In this document: piece by piece, positions 8,526 through 15,463 of the stretch
Position numbering within the stretch: the stretch's first letter is position 1
Layout: each line of letters begins with the position of its first letter
Assembly: GCA_001689485.1 (NCBI GenBank)
Contig: LUJQ01000074.1
Location: 46,760-110,759 of the forward strand
Reading direction: 5' to 3'
Length of the DNA stretch: 64,000 nt
Source of the DNA: Bacteroidales bacterium M6
GTDB lineage: Bacteria; Bacteroidota; Bacteroidia; Bacteroidales; Muribaculaceae
Translations under genes and position numbers: made by a program
The notes under the pieces: model-generated
The model's input: only the letters and a program-made list of their open reading frames with translations
What the model was told of the DNA's origin: nothing
The model's database searches: none

Positions 8526-8568
8526 ACACAAACCTGTCCGCCGCCGTCCATGCCGTACAGGTTTGTGT
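8526..8568. promoter_or_regulatory. Perfect 12-bp inverted repeat between efflux operon and trmB
   Basis: Arms ACACAAACCTGT (8526-8537) and ACAGGTTTGTGT (8557-8568) are exact inverse copies with a 19-bp spacer, so their centres are 31 bp apart, about three helical turns. This geometry fits a pair of binding sites for a dimeric regulator such as the NtrC-type protein of this locus. It could also act as a hairpin in the operon leader. The rest of the 372-bp divergent gap 8367-8738 holds the promoter elements listed separately and no gene. Confidence 0.7.
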
Positions 8569-8583
8569 CCATTGGCATGTCTT

Positions 8584-8603
8584 GGCGGCACGGTTCTTGC
8601 CAG
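8584..8603. promoter_or_regulatory. Sigma-54-like -24/-12 element, readable on both strands
   Basis: On the plus strand GGCACG (8587-8592), four bases, then TTGC (8597-8600) gives the required GG-N10-GC spacing with an almost perfect consensus. On the minus strand TGGCA (8602-8598) and TGC (8590-8588) also give GG-N10-GC, pointing at the efflux operon 220 bp away. A sigma-54 activator is encoded in the operon. On the plus strand the TTGC overlaps the -33 of a housekeeping-type promoter, so the match could be coincidental. Confidence 0.45.
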
Positions 8604-8628
8604 CTTCGATATTTTTGACTAATTTTGC
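8597..8628 (+). promoter_or_regulatory. Probable promoter of trmB
   Basis: TTG at 8597-8599, 20 bp, then TAATTTTGC at 8620-8628. This is the Bacteroidetes -33/-7 arrangement with ideal spacing and predicts a leader of roughly 105 nt before the trmB ATG at 8739. Confidence 0.6.
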
Positions 8629-8738
8629 CTCATATACCAGCATGGTAAGAGGTGGTCTGAAAAATTTTCCCCAAAAGATTTTCAGACAATCTCCAAGTCG
8701 GGGTGTCATCCTGATTTCAATATGCATCGACAGGATTT

Positions 8739-9485
8739 ATGGGAAAGAACAAGCTTAAGAAATTCCGTGAGATGGAGACGCTTGAATGCGTGTTCCAATA
8801 TCCCTTCGGCGTGCTCCGTGAAAAGGGGTTCCCTTTGCGTGGGCGTTGGCATGAGGATTATTTCCGCAACGACGGCCCTATAGTGCTGGAACTCGGCTGT
8901 GGGAAAGGGGAATACACCGTAGGGCTTGCACGGAGGTATCCGGGTAAGAACTTCATCGGGATAGATATAAAGGGGGCACGTATGTGGACTGGTGCCTGTC
9001 AGGCACGTGACGGGCAACTCACCAATGTGGCGTTCGTGCGTACTAACATAGAGCTGTTGAGCCACTTTTTCGCCCCCGGCGAAGTCAGCGAAATCTGGAT
9101 TACCTTCCCCGACCCGCAGATGAAAAAGGTGCGCAAGCGCCTGACTTCTACAACCTTCCTCGACCTATACCGGAAGGTGCTGAAGGACGGGGGGATGGTG
9201 AGATTGAAAACCGACAGCCCGTTCCTATACACATATACCAGGCTGTTGACGGAGTTGAACAGCATCCCGACCGAAATCAACACCGACGACCTCTATCACA
9301 GCGGTGTCGCTGATGAAATCCTGCAAATACGCACGTTCTACGAACAGCAGTGGCTCGACCGCGGGCTGACGATAAAATATATAGCTTTCCCGCTACAGCA
9401 CGGCATCCTGCTTGAAGAACCGCAGGATGAAATCCCACATGACACCTACCGCAGTTTTTCGCGAGGGGAACTGCAAGGGAGCTGA
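8739..9485 (+). CDS. trmB: tRNA (guanine-N7-)-methyltransferase
   Basis: 248 residues. It methylates N7 of G46 in the variable loop of tRNAs using S-adenosylmethionine. The SAM-binding motif is VLELGCGKGEYTVGLARRYP (~50-69), followed by the acidic motif NFIGIDIKGARMW. The TrmB signature occurs as WITFPDPQMKKVRKRLT (~125-141), and the C-terminal FKTDS-like substrate segment appears as RLKTDSPFLYTYT. Length and motif order match TrmB throughout. It is a monocistronic-looking gene divergent from the efflux operon, with a good promoter 110 bp upstream. The ATG at 8739 with MGKNKLKKF fits Bacteroidales TrmB start regions. Confidence 0.96.
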   Translation: MGKNKLKKFREMETLECVFQYPFGVLREKGFPLRGRWHEDYFRNDGPIVLELGCGKGEYTVGLARRYPGKNFIGIDIKGARMWTGACQARDGQLTNVAFVRTNIELLSHFFAPGEVSEIWITFPDPQMKKVRKRLTSTTFLDLYRKVLKDGGMVRLKTDSPFLYTYTRLLTELNSIPTEINTDDLYHSGVADEILQIRTFYEQQWLDRGLTIKYIAFPLQHGILLEEPQDEIPHDTYRSFSRGELQGS

Positions 9486-9507
9486 GCCGGAATCAAACAG
9501 CCCGGCT
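9485..9507 (+). terminator. Possible short terminator after trmB
   Basis: AGCCGG (9485-9490) and CCGGCT (9502-9507) can pair across an 11-base loop right at the trmB stop, followed after a few bases by TTTT. The stem is only 6 bp. The remainder of the gap to 9757 is AT-rich with no gene seen. Confidence 0.35.
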
Positions 9508-9757
9508 GAAACGTTTTATCTACGGCAGGCAATAAAGCCATGACGGCTTCATTGCCATCTATTAGAGATTGGCTAAAAAAAATTTCAAATGGGTTGTCTG
9601 CTGATTTTTAGGCTCTTTTTGGTAAATTTTTAGCTTTTCATCGGTCACGATGCCCGCATAGCACCCTCTTCAAACCTCGAAATTCATTCAAAAACAGCTC
9701 TAAAAATCTTTTGGAAAAAATTTTAGACAAATCTCTTATTCCGAAAAAATAATCCAT

Positions 9758-10867
9758 ATGGAACGCCTATACCCCCAACTGATTCTCGACGCGCTCAAAA
9801 ACGTGCGTTACCCTGCTTCGGGCAAAGACATCGTTTCAGCCGGAATGGTTGAAGACGACATCCGCATCGACGGCAACAAGGTCAGCTTCTCGCTGGTTTT
9901 CGACCGCCCTACCGACCCGTTTATAAAATCGCTGGTACGCGCATCGGAAGCGGCCATAGCAACCTATATATCCCCCGAAGTGGAAATCAAGGGGAACATA
10001 TCAGTCAAGACAAGGACCGAGGCACCGCAGCCCGCCGTCAAGCCTCTCGCCGGTGTGAAGAACATCATCGGAGTGAGTTCGGGCAAGGGCGGTGTAGGCA
10101 AATCGACCGTTGCCAGCAACCTTGCCGTGGCACTTGCCCGCGAGGGTTACAAGGTCGGTCTGCTCGACGCCGATATTTTCGGACCTTCGATGCCGAAAAT
10201 GTTCGGTGTGGAGGATGCCGAACTGTTCATGCACCACGTGGACGGGCGCGAATTGATTATACCGCTCGAAAAATACGGGGTGAAACTCCTTTCAATCGGG
10301 TTCCTCGTCGACAAGAACGCCCCGGTGTTATGGCGCGGCAGCATGGCGTCGAACGCTTTGAAGCAGCTTATCACCGATGCCGACTGGGGCGACCTCGATT
10401 ATTTCGTAATCGACATGCCCCCGGGTACGAGCGACATACACCTGACCCTGGTGCAGACTCTCGGCATAACAGGCGTGGTAATCGTATCCACCCCGCAGGA
10501 GGTGGCTTTGGCCGATGCCCGGAAAGGGATAGCGATGTTCACCGGCGACAAAGTGAATGTGCCAATCCTAGGACTGGTGGAAAATATGGCATGGTTCACC
10601 CCCGCCCAACATCCCGACGAGCGCTACTACCTGTTTGGCCGTGAGGGCGGGGTCAGACTTGCGAAGGAACTGGGAATACGCCTGCTGGCACAAATCCCGT
10701 TGGTGGCCGACGTGTGCGACGATGCCGATGCCGGGACTCCCATAGCGCTTAAAGACACCGTGATGGGGCATGAATTCCTGCATCTGGCCCATGAAGTGAC
10801 CGATGCCGTCGACGAGCGTAACCGCCAGCTCCCCCCCACGGCGAAAGTGGAGCTGAAAAAGAAATAA
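9758..10867 (+). CDS. apbC: Mrp/ApbC-type iron-sulfur cluster carrier ATPase
   Basis: 369 residues. An N-terminal DUF59/MIP18-like domain (~1-85, MERLYPQLILDALKNVRYP...) is followed by the Mrp P-loop ATPase. The deviant Walker A is SSGKGGVGKST with two lysines (~107-117), switch I is LLDADIFGPSMPKMFG and Walker B-like is YFVIDMPPGTSDIHLTL. Members of this family bind and deliver Fe-S clusters to apo-proteins in the cytoplasm. The usual CxxC near the C-terminus is not evident in this sequence, which departs from E. coli Mrp. A short intergenic gap of 38 bp to aroQ suggests co-transcription with the genes that follow. Confidence 0.92.
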   Translation: MERLYPQLILDALKNVRYPASGKDIVSAGMVEDDIRIDGNKVSFSLVFDRPTDPFIKSLVRASEAAIATYISPEVEIKGNISVKTRTEAPQPAVKPLAGVKNIIGVSSGKGGVGKSTVASNLAVALAREGYKVGLLDADIFGPSMPKMFGVEDAELFMHHVDGRELIIPLEKYGVKLLSIGFLVDKNAPVLWRGSMASNALKQLITDADWGDLDYFVIDMPPGTSDIHLTLVQTLGITGVVIVSTPQEVALADARKGIAMFTGDKVNVPILGLVENMAWFTPAQHPDERYYLFGREGGVRLAKELGIRLLAQIPLVADVCDDADAGTPIALKDTVMGHEFLHLAHEVTDAVDERNRQLPPTAKVELKKK

Positions 10868-10905
10868 GCAGGTGTTGTGAAATCCACGAGGGTAACGACT
10901 TCTCT

Positions 10906-11328
10906 ATGGCGAAAATACTTATCATAAACGGCCCGAACCTCAACCTGCTCGGCTCACGCGAGCCGGAAATCTACGGGCATGTCACGATGGACGATTATCT
11001 CAAAGCCCTGTCGGTAGATTACCCTGGGGTTGAAATCGACTATTTCCAAAGCAATCACGAAGGCGATCTCATCGACCGCATCCAGGAATCGGGATTCGAC
11101 AGCGAACTTGCCGGGATTATCCTGAATGCCGGGGCTTATACCCACACCTCGCTTGCTTTGGCCGACGCGATCCGGGCTATCGAACGCCCGGTTGTGGAAG
11201 TGCATATATCCAATCCGGCAGCCCGTGAGGAAATACGCCGCCGTTCGCTTATAGCCCCGGCATGCCGTGGTTCGATCAGCGGCTTCGGGATGGATTCCTA
11301 CCGTCTCGGAATCGAAGCCCTCCTGTAG
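10906..11328 (+). CDS. aroQ: Type II 3-dehydroquinate dehydratase
   Basis: 140 residues, normal for the small dodecameric type II enzyme of the shikimate pathway, which converts 3-dehydroquinate to 3-dehydroshikimate. The sequence opens with the family signature ILIINGPNLNLLGSREPEIYG, carrying the catalytic Tyr at the end of the lid loop. Further motifs are QSNHEGDLIDRIQE, the substrate-binding LNAGAYTHTSLALADA and the active-site His in VVEVHISNPAAREEIR. It is followed 27 bp later by an O-methyltransferase and then ribF, forming a compact plus-strand cluster without pathway coherence. Confidence 0.96.
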   Translation: MAKILIINGPNLNLLGSREPEIYGHVTMDDYLKALSVDYPGVEIDYFQSNHEGDLIDRIQESGFDSELAGIILNAGAYTHTSLALADAIRAIERPVVEVHISNPAAREEIRRRSLIAPACRGSISGFGMDSYRLGIEALL

Positions 11329-11355
11329 CTATAGTGAAAATGCCCCGACAGAGTG

Positions 11356-11994
11356 ATGGAAGAACAACTCGACAATTACATCCTATCCCATACCGACCCG
11401 GAACCCGCCCACCTGCGCAAGCTCGGACGCGACGTGCATCTGCGGCTGCTCTACCCCCGCATGTGTTCAGGCCATCTGCAGGGTCGCCTCCTGAAAATGC
11501 TTACCTCCATGATTGCCCCCGAAAGGGCGTTGGAAATAGGCACCTATGCCGGTTATTCGGCGCTTTGCATCGCCGAAGGGCTTCCGGCCGGGTCTACCCT
11601 CGACACTGTGGAAATCGATGACGAAATGGAGGATTTCATCCGTGCACGGTTTGCCGATGCCGGTGAAGTGGCTGATAAGATAACGCTGCATATAGGTGAT
11701 ATAGGGCGGATAGCACCTACGCTGCGACCGGGTTATGACCTGGTGTATATGGATGCCAACAAACGCACCTATCTCGACACGTTCCGCCAGGTAAGGCCGC
11801 TGGTGCGTCCCGGAGGGTTCGTCATTGCCGACAACACGCTTTGGGATGGCAAAGTGGCGCATCCTGAAGCCCATCGCGACCCCCAGACACAGGGCATATG
11901 CGCCTTTAACGATTATATCGCCGCCGACCCTTCGCTTGAAAAGGTTATCCTTCCGCTGCGCGACGGCCTTACACTTATCCGTATCCTGAAATGA
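11356..11994 (+). CDS. SAM-dependent O-methyltransferase (family 3)
   Basis: 212 residues from the ATG at 11356 (MEEQLDNYIL); a GTG one codon earlier is in frame but the ATG is preferred. It resembles the catechol/caffeoyl-CoA O-methyltransferase family. Motif I is ALEIGTYAGYSALCIAEGLP (~residues 58-77), the acidic loop is TVEIDDEMEDFIRARF, and the metal-binding region includes VYMDANKRTYLD and VIADNTLWDGKVAHP. The substrate is unknown; Bacteroidales carry one such cytoplasmic enzyme next to central metabolic genes. Its stop overlaps the start of ribF by four bases (ATGA), so the two are translationally coupled. Confidence 0.9.
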   Translation: MEEQLDNYILSHTDPEPAHLRKLGRDVHLRLLYPRMCSGHLQGRLLKMLTSMIAPERALEIGTYAGYSALCIAEGLPAGSTLDTVEIDDEMEDFIRARFADAGEVADKITLHIGDIGRIAPTLRPGYDLVYMDANKRTYLDTFRQVRPLVRPGGFVIADNTLWDGKVAHPEAHRDPQTQGICAFNDYIAADPSLEKVILPLRDGLTLIRILK

Positions 11995-12902
11995 ACGCCG
12001 GAGGTAACGGGAGGATTGCCGTCGTAGGGATGTTCGACGGGCTGCACGCAGGTCACCGCTTCCTGCTGGAACAGCTGCAATCGGAGGGGGTGGATCGTGG
12101 ATTGCACCCTTTGGCGGTTACATTTGCCAACCATCCGCTTGAAATCATTGCGCCGGGGCGGGCGCCGCTGCTGTTGTCGACCCCTGATGAAAAATCGTCA
12201 CTTTTTGCCGAAACAGGGGTGGAGGCTGAAATAATCCCGTTTGACGACAGCCTGAGGCTGACGTCGGCTTCCGACTTCCTGCATATGCTTGCAAGGCGTT
12301 ATAACGTTCAGGCAATGATGCTCGGTTTCAATAACCGTTTCGGCCACGATGCCCCGCGCGATTTCGACACATACCGCCGGTTGGCACTCAGCCATGGCAT
12401 AGAACTGCTTCAGGCGCCGGAACTGACCATAGGCGACCGCCACATAAGTTCGTCAGCCATCCGGGTCCTGCTCGCCTGCGAAGGTGATGCAGGCACTGCG
12501 GCCACGATGCTCACAAGGCCGTATTCCCTGACAGGGATTGTGGCAGGGGGGAGGCAGATAGGTCGCACTATAGGATTCCCCACGGCCAACATATCCCTGG
12601 GCGATGCCCGCAAACTCATTCCTAAGACAGGCGTTTACGCTGCCGTTGCAACCTGCCGGAACGGCATGGCCTACCCTTCGGTGGTGAACATAGGGCACCG
12701 GCCTACAGTCGAGAAATCCGCCACTGCCCCATTGTCGGTCGAAGCCCACCTCATAGGGTTCGACGGCGACCTTTACGGTCAACAGCTCGTACTCGGATTT
12801 ATAGCGCGCATACGCCCTGAGCAACGTTTCCCCGACCTTGAAGCCTTGCGTTGCCAGATTCAGGATGACGTTAACACGGCAGCGGGAATTTGTTTAACAT
12901 AG
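11991..12902 (+). CDS. ribF: Bifunctional riboflavin kinase / FAD synthetase
   Basis: 303 residues, the standard RibF length. The N-terminal FAD synthetase (nucleotidyltransferase) half starts with VVGMFDGLHAGHRFLLEQL, containing the nucleotide-binding (T/S)xGxFDGxHxGH-type motif with F-D-G-L-H-A-G-H. It includes ISSSAIRVLLACEGD before the junction. The C-terminal flavokinase half has GGRQIGRTIGFPTANISL (the conserved G-x-x-x-G-R-x-x-G-x-P-T-A-N motif), and PSVVNIGHRPTV and VEAHLIGFDGDLYGQ. It makes FMN and then FAD from riboflavin. The 4-bp overlap with the methyltransferase places it in that operon. Confidence 0.96.
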   Translation: MNAGGNGRIAVVGMFDGLHAGHRFLLEQLQSEGVDRGLHPLAVTFANHPLEIIAPGRAPLLLSTPDEKSSLFAETGVEAEIIPFDDSLRLTSASDFLHMLARRYNVQAMMLGFNNRFGHDAPRDFDTYRRLALSHGIELLQAPELTIGDRHISSSAIRVLLACEGDAGTAATMLTRPYSLTGIVAGGRQIGRTIGFPTANISLGDARKLIPKTGVYAAVATCRNGMAYPSVVNIGHRPTVEKSATAPLSVEAHLIGFDGDLYGQQLVLGFIARIRPEQRFPDLEALRCQIQDDVNTAAGICLT

Positions 12903-12939
12903 TTTAACTAAATGGGGGGGGTAAATGCCTGATTTCGCG

Positions 12940-12948
12940 TAATTTTGC
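12940..12948 (+). promoter_or_regulatory. Probable -7 box of the small membrane protein gene
   Basis: TAATTTTGC is an exact TAnnTTTG element 30 bp upstream of the ATG at 12978. A matching -33 TTG is not at the ideal distance. Confidence 0.5.
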
Positions 12949-12977
12949 AATATTATTTATTAAAACACATATACGCG

Positions 12978-13301
12978 ATGGAACAACAGATTACCCAACC
13001 AACACAGCAAGCTCCCAACGGTAGTGTTCCGGGAGGATATCAGCAAATCATTATCAACCAACAGGAATCTAAAAAGAACGGCATAGGCACTGCCGGTTTC
13101 GTGCTCGCCCTCCTGGCATTTCTGTTCTGCTGGGTGCCGGTGCTTGACATCATATTGTGGATTTTAGGTGCCATATTCTCACTGGTAGGTATTTTCCGCG
13201 CACCGCGCGGGCTTGCTATTGCCGGAACAGTCATATCCTTTATCGGAATTATAGTCCTGATTACCTTTTTTGGCGCACTCATAGGTTTCGCAAGCATGTG
13301 A
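12978..13301 (+). CDS. Small membrane protein, DUF4190-like
   Basis: 107 residues from ATG 12978 (MEQQITQPTQQAPNG); an in-frame ATG at 12945 lies inside the -7 box and is rejected. A polar Gln/Pro-rich N-terminus is followed by two closely spaced hydrophobic helices (~38-62 and ~75-100) with the connecting segment FSLVGIFRAPRGLAIAG. This resembles short DUF4190-type proteins with GIG/AGFVLALL and RGLAIAGTVIS motifs. The function of such proteins is unknown. It stands alone between ribF and a strong terminator at 13361-13399. Confidence 0.75.
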   Translation: MEQQITQPTQQAPNGSVPGGYQQIIINQQESKKNGIGTAGFVLALLAFLFCWVPVLDIILWILGAIFSLVGIFRAPRGLAIAGTVISFIGIIVLITFFGALIGFASM

Positions 13302-13360
13302 CATGTGAAGTCACCCTGACTTCGATGTATCGGCGAAACAACACTGATTTGAATCACAAT

Positions 13361-13399
13361 GCCCGTTTAAAGTTTTGTCGGCTTTAGGCGGGCGTTTTT
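13361..13399 (+). terminator. Rho-independent terminator
   Basis: GCCCGTTTAAAG (13361-13372) pairs with CTTTAGGCGGGC (13382-13393) over 12 bp with two G-U pairs, a 9-base loop, then GTTTTT. It ends the transcript of the small membrane protein gene. Confidence 0.85.
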
Positions 13400-13484
13400 G
13401 ACATAACTGTCTTATGGATATATTGATATATTATTGTCCGCTGACATGTATGTGAATTATTAATATGATACTAGCTGTAAACAA

Positions 13485-15185
13485 ATGAAATCGAATTATA
13501 CCATACCGGTTATTTTAGCTATCCTGGTATCCTGCGTTTGTTCTTGTAGTTCATCAGAATCCGATGGCGACAAAACCTTTTATACCCCTGTTAGCCTATA
13601 TTTCAATCCTTTGGATGATAATTTGATTAAGGATTGTTTGTCGGAATATCCGTATTTCGTCAATTATCCCGACGATTGGAAAAAATTCGGTCTGCACGGG
13701 CGTCCCAACCATGTATTTCAGAATTCTAAGAACGATTGGATGTATATTTTCAATCTCTATGGAAATTTCCACCAAATCAACGATGCTTATTATACATACC
13801 GATTTGTCTATGAAGATGGTGACAAGTTGGTAAAGATTATGAAGGGAAGTAGGCAATCCAACGTTGAATTCACAGAAAATAAGTTCGAATACAGGGATAG
13901 CCTGATGACCGGCAACGGGATATATTGCTGTACGTACTACGACAATGGCAAAATCAAGGAGGTCGGTCCTGAACGAGGGCTTGAGAGCCAAAATGACGGA
14001 AGTACTCTTGGCATTCTTTCATTCGACATGGAAGGCAGGCTTGTAAAGCATCAGGCACGGTTTACAAGTAACCCGTTTATAGCTGATGCAAAAAGTACGA
14101 ACACGAGCCTACCTTCGGTAAGCACATTCAAATATGACGAACGTGGTTTGTGTGTTGAAAAAAATGAAATGGTGTACAAAACGGTCTATCGTTGGAAGGA
14201 GGAAGACCAGGTCGATACTATTCCGTGTGTGAGCCGTTATGAGTATGACGGTAATGGGAACCTCACAAAATGGGAATACGAAGGTGGATGCTATGAATCT
14301 AAAAACGGTAATAGTTATTCAATAACCAATCGTAGATTCACCATCGATTATGAATATGAATGTGACGATTACGGGAATTGGACAGAGCGTAGAATATTAC
14401 TACCGTTATGTTATAAGGAAATCCCGGCCTTGGCATGGTACTATCAGATGCAGACCGCAGGTTTTGCCGTAAGGCAGGGGGGTGCTGTATCGATTTACGG
14501 GGAGACACCATCAGCACGCCCTGTAATAACCCAAACGCGCTCATTGCCTTATTATTACGAATATACTGCGGAAGATCTTGGAATGACGGGAAAAAAGAAT
14601 CAGGCCGACGACGAAAAGGGTGGGTCTGATAGTGGAACAACCGAAGAAACGGCAGATATTGTAGATGATTCGGACTATGAAGTGGCGGTAGATGACCAGG
14701 ATAATGAGGCATCGGAAGAAGTCTCCTACAAAGCGCCCGCGCTGCCTGAAAATATTGCCAATTCCATTAAGTCAGAAGTGGGGATGGTAGAAGAGAATGC
14801 TGACAGGAAAGGCCTTGAGATAGCCGACGTAGACCCCGATAAAGCGGCTCCCGCTACCGATGTCGACTATGACAAGGTGTTTACCGCGACGGAAAAGATG
14901 CCGGAATTTCCCGGCGGCCAAGCCGCTCTGATGAACTGGATAGGCCAGCATATCAAATATCCGGCAATGGCGCTTGAAAATAACGTCCAGGGTCGTGTGG
15001 TGGTTAAGTTTGTGGTAAAGAAAGACGGCTCTGTCGGAAATGTGGCCGTAGTCCGTGGTAAAGATCCGGATCTCGACAAGGAGGCTGTGCGCGTTGTTAA
15101 ATCGCTACCGGCTTTCACCCCCGGCACAATGAACGGCAAGCCCGTGGCAGTGTGGTACACTCTCCCCATAAATTTCCGATTGTAG
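13485..15185 (+). CDS. Lipoprotein with C-terminal TonB domain
   Basis: 566 residues. A lipoprotein signal (MKSNYTIPVILAILVSCVCSC) offers lipidation at Cys17 or Cys21. The middle (~40-350) has several Tyr-Asp/Gly-Asn motifs (FKYDERGLCVEKNE, YEYDGNGNLTKWEYEG, YECDDYGNWTERR), reminiscent of YD/RHS-type or toxin-WG-like beta strands. A Glu/Asp-rich linker (~370-460) leads to a TonB C-terminal domain (~470-566): MPEFPGGQAALMNWIGQHIKYP, GRVVVKFVVKKDGSV, PAFTPGTMNGKPVAVWYTLPINF. TonB domains normally sit on a membrane helix and contact outer membrane receptors; anchoring by lipid is unusual. No receptor gene is adjacent. Role unknown. Confidence 0.8.
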   Translation: MKSNYTIPVILAILVSCVCSCSSSESDGDKTFYTPVSLYFNPLDDNLIKDCLSEYPYFVNYPDDWKKFGLHGRPNHVFQNSKNDWMYIFNLYGNFHQINDAYYTYRFVYEDGDKLVKIMKGSRQSNVEFTENKFEYRDSLMTGNGIYCCTYYDNGKIKEVGPERGLESQNDGSTLGILSFDMEGRLVKHQARFTSNPFIADAKSTNTSLPSVSTFKYDERGLCVEKNEMVYKTVYRWKEEDQVDTIPCVSRYEYDGNGNLTKWEYEGGCYESKNGNSYSITNRRFTIDYEYECDDYGNWTERRILLPLCYKEIPALAWYYQMQTAGFAVRQGGAVSIYGETPSARPVITQTRSLPYYYEYTAEDLGMTGKKNQADDEKGGSDSGTTEETADIVDDSDYEVAVDDQDNEASEEVSYKAPALPENIANSIKSEVGMVEENADRKGLEIADVDPDKAAPATDVDYDKVFTATEKMPEFPGGQAALMNWIGQHIKYPAMALENNVQGRVVVKFVVKKDGSVGNVAVVRGKDPDLDKEAVRVVKSLPAFTPGTMNGKPVAVWYTLPINFRL

Positions 15186-15277
15186 GAATAAGTGCGTCAT
15201 AAGGACTTGAGTATGTTTACTTTTAAATCAAATTAAACATACTCTAAGTAGATGTTGAAAAGGAGTTTATATCATTT

Positions 15278-15325
15278 TTTTGCGATAGTTGTGTGTCTCT
15301 ATGTGTCCACACAACTATCGTAAAA
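15278..15325. repeat. Long intergenic hairpin 1
   Basis: CGATAGTTGTGTG (15283-15295) is inverted exactly at 15308-15320 and the pairing extends outward through a G-U and four T-A pairs, about 18 bp with a 12-base loop. T-runs precede rather than follow the stem on the plus strand, so it is not a typical terminator for either strand. Confidence 0.7.
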
Positions 15326-15372
15326 TCAAAGTTATACAACTGACAGACCAACAGCATATGCAATTGGGGGAG

Positions 15373-15410
15373 GGCTTTGTCGGCAAGGCAAGAGCCATGC
15401 TGACAAAGCC
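15373..15410. repeat. Long intergenic hairpin 2
   Basis: GGCTTTGTCGGCA (15373-15385) pairs with TGCTGACAAAGCC (15398-15410), 13 bp with one G-U pair and a 12-base loop. It lies 50 bp after hairpin 1 and 54 bp before the next start codon. Confidence 0.7.
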
Positions 15411-15463
15411 TATACAGTAGACATAAGCGACAGCGAATTTTAAAACAATTAGAACAGTACGAC

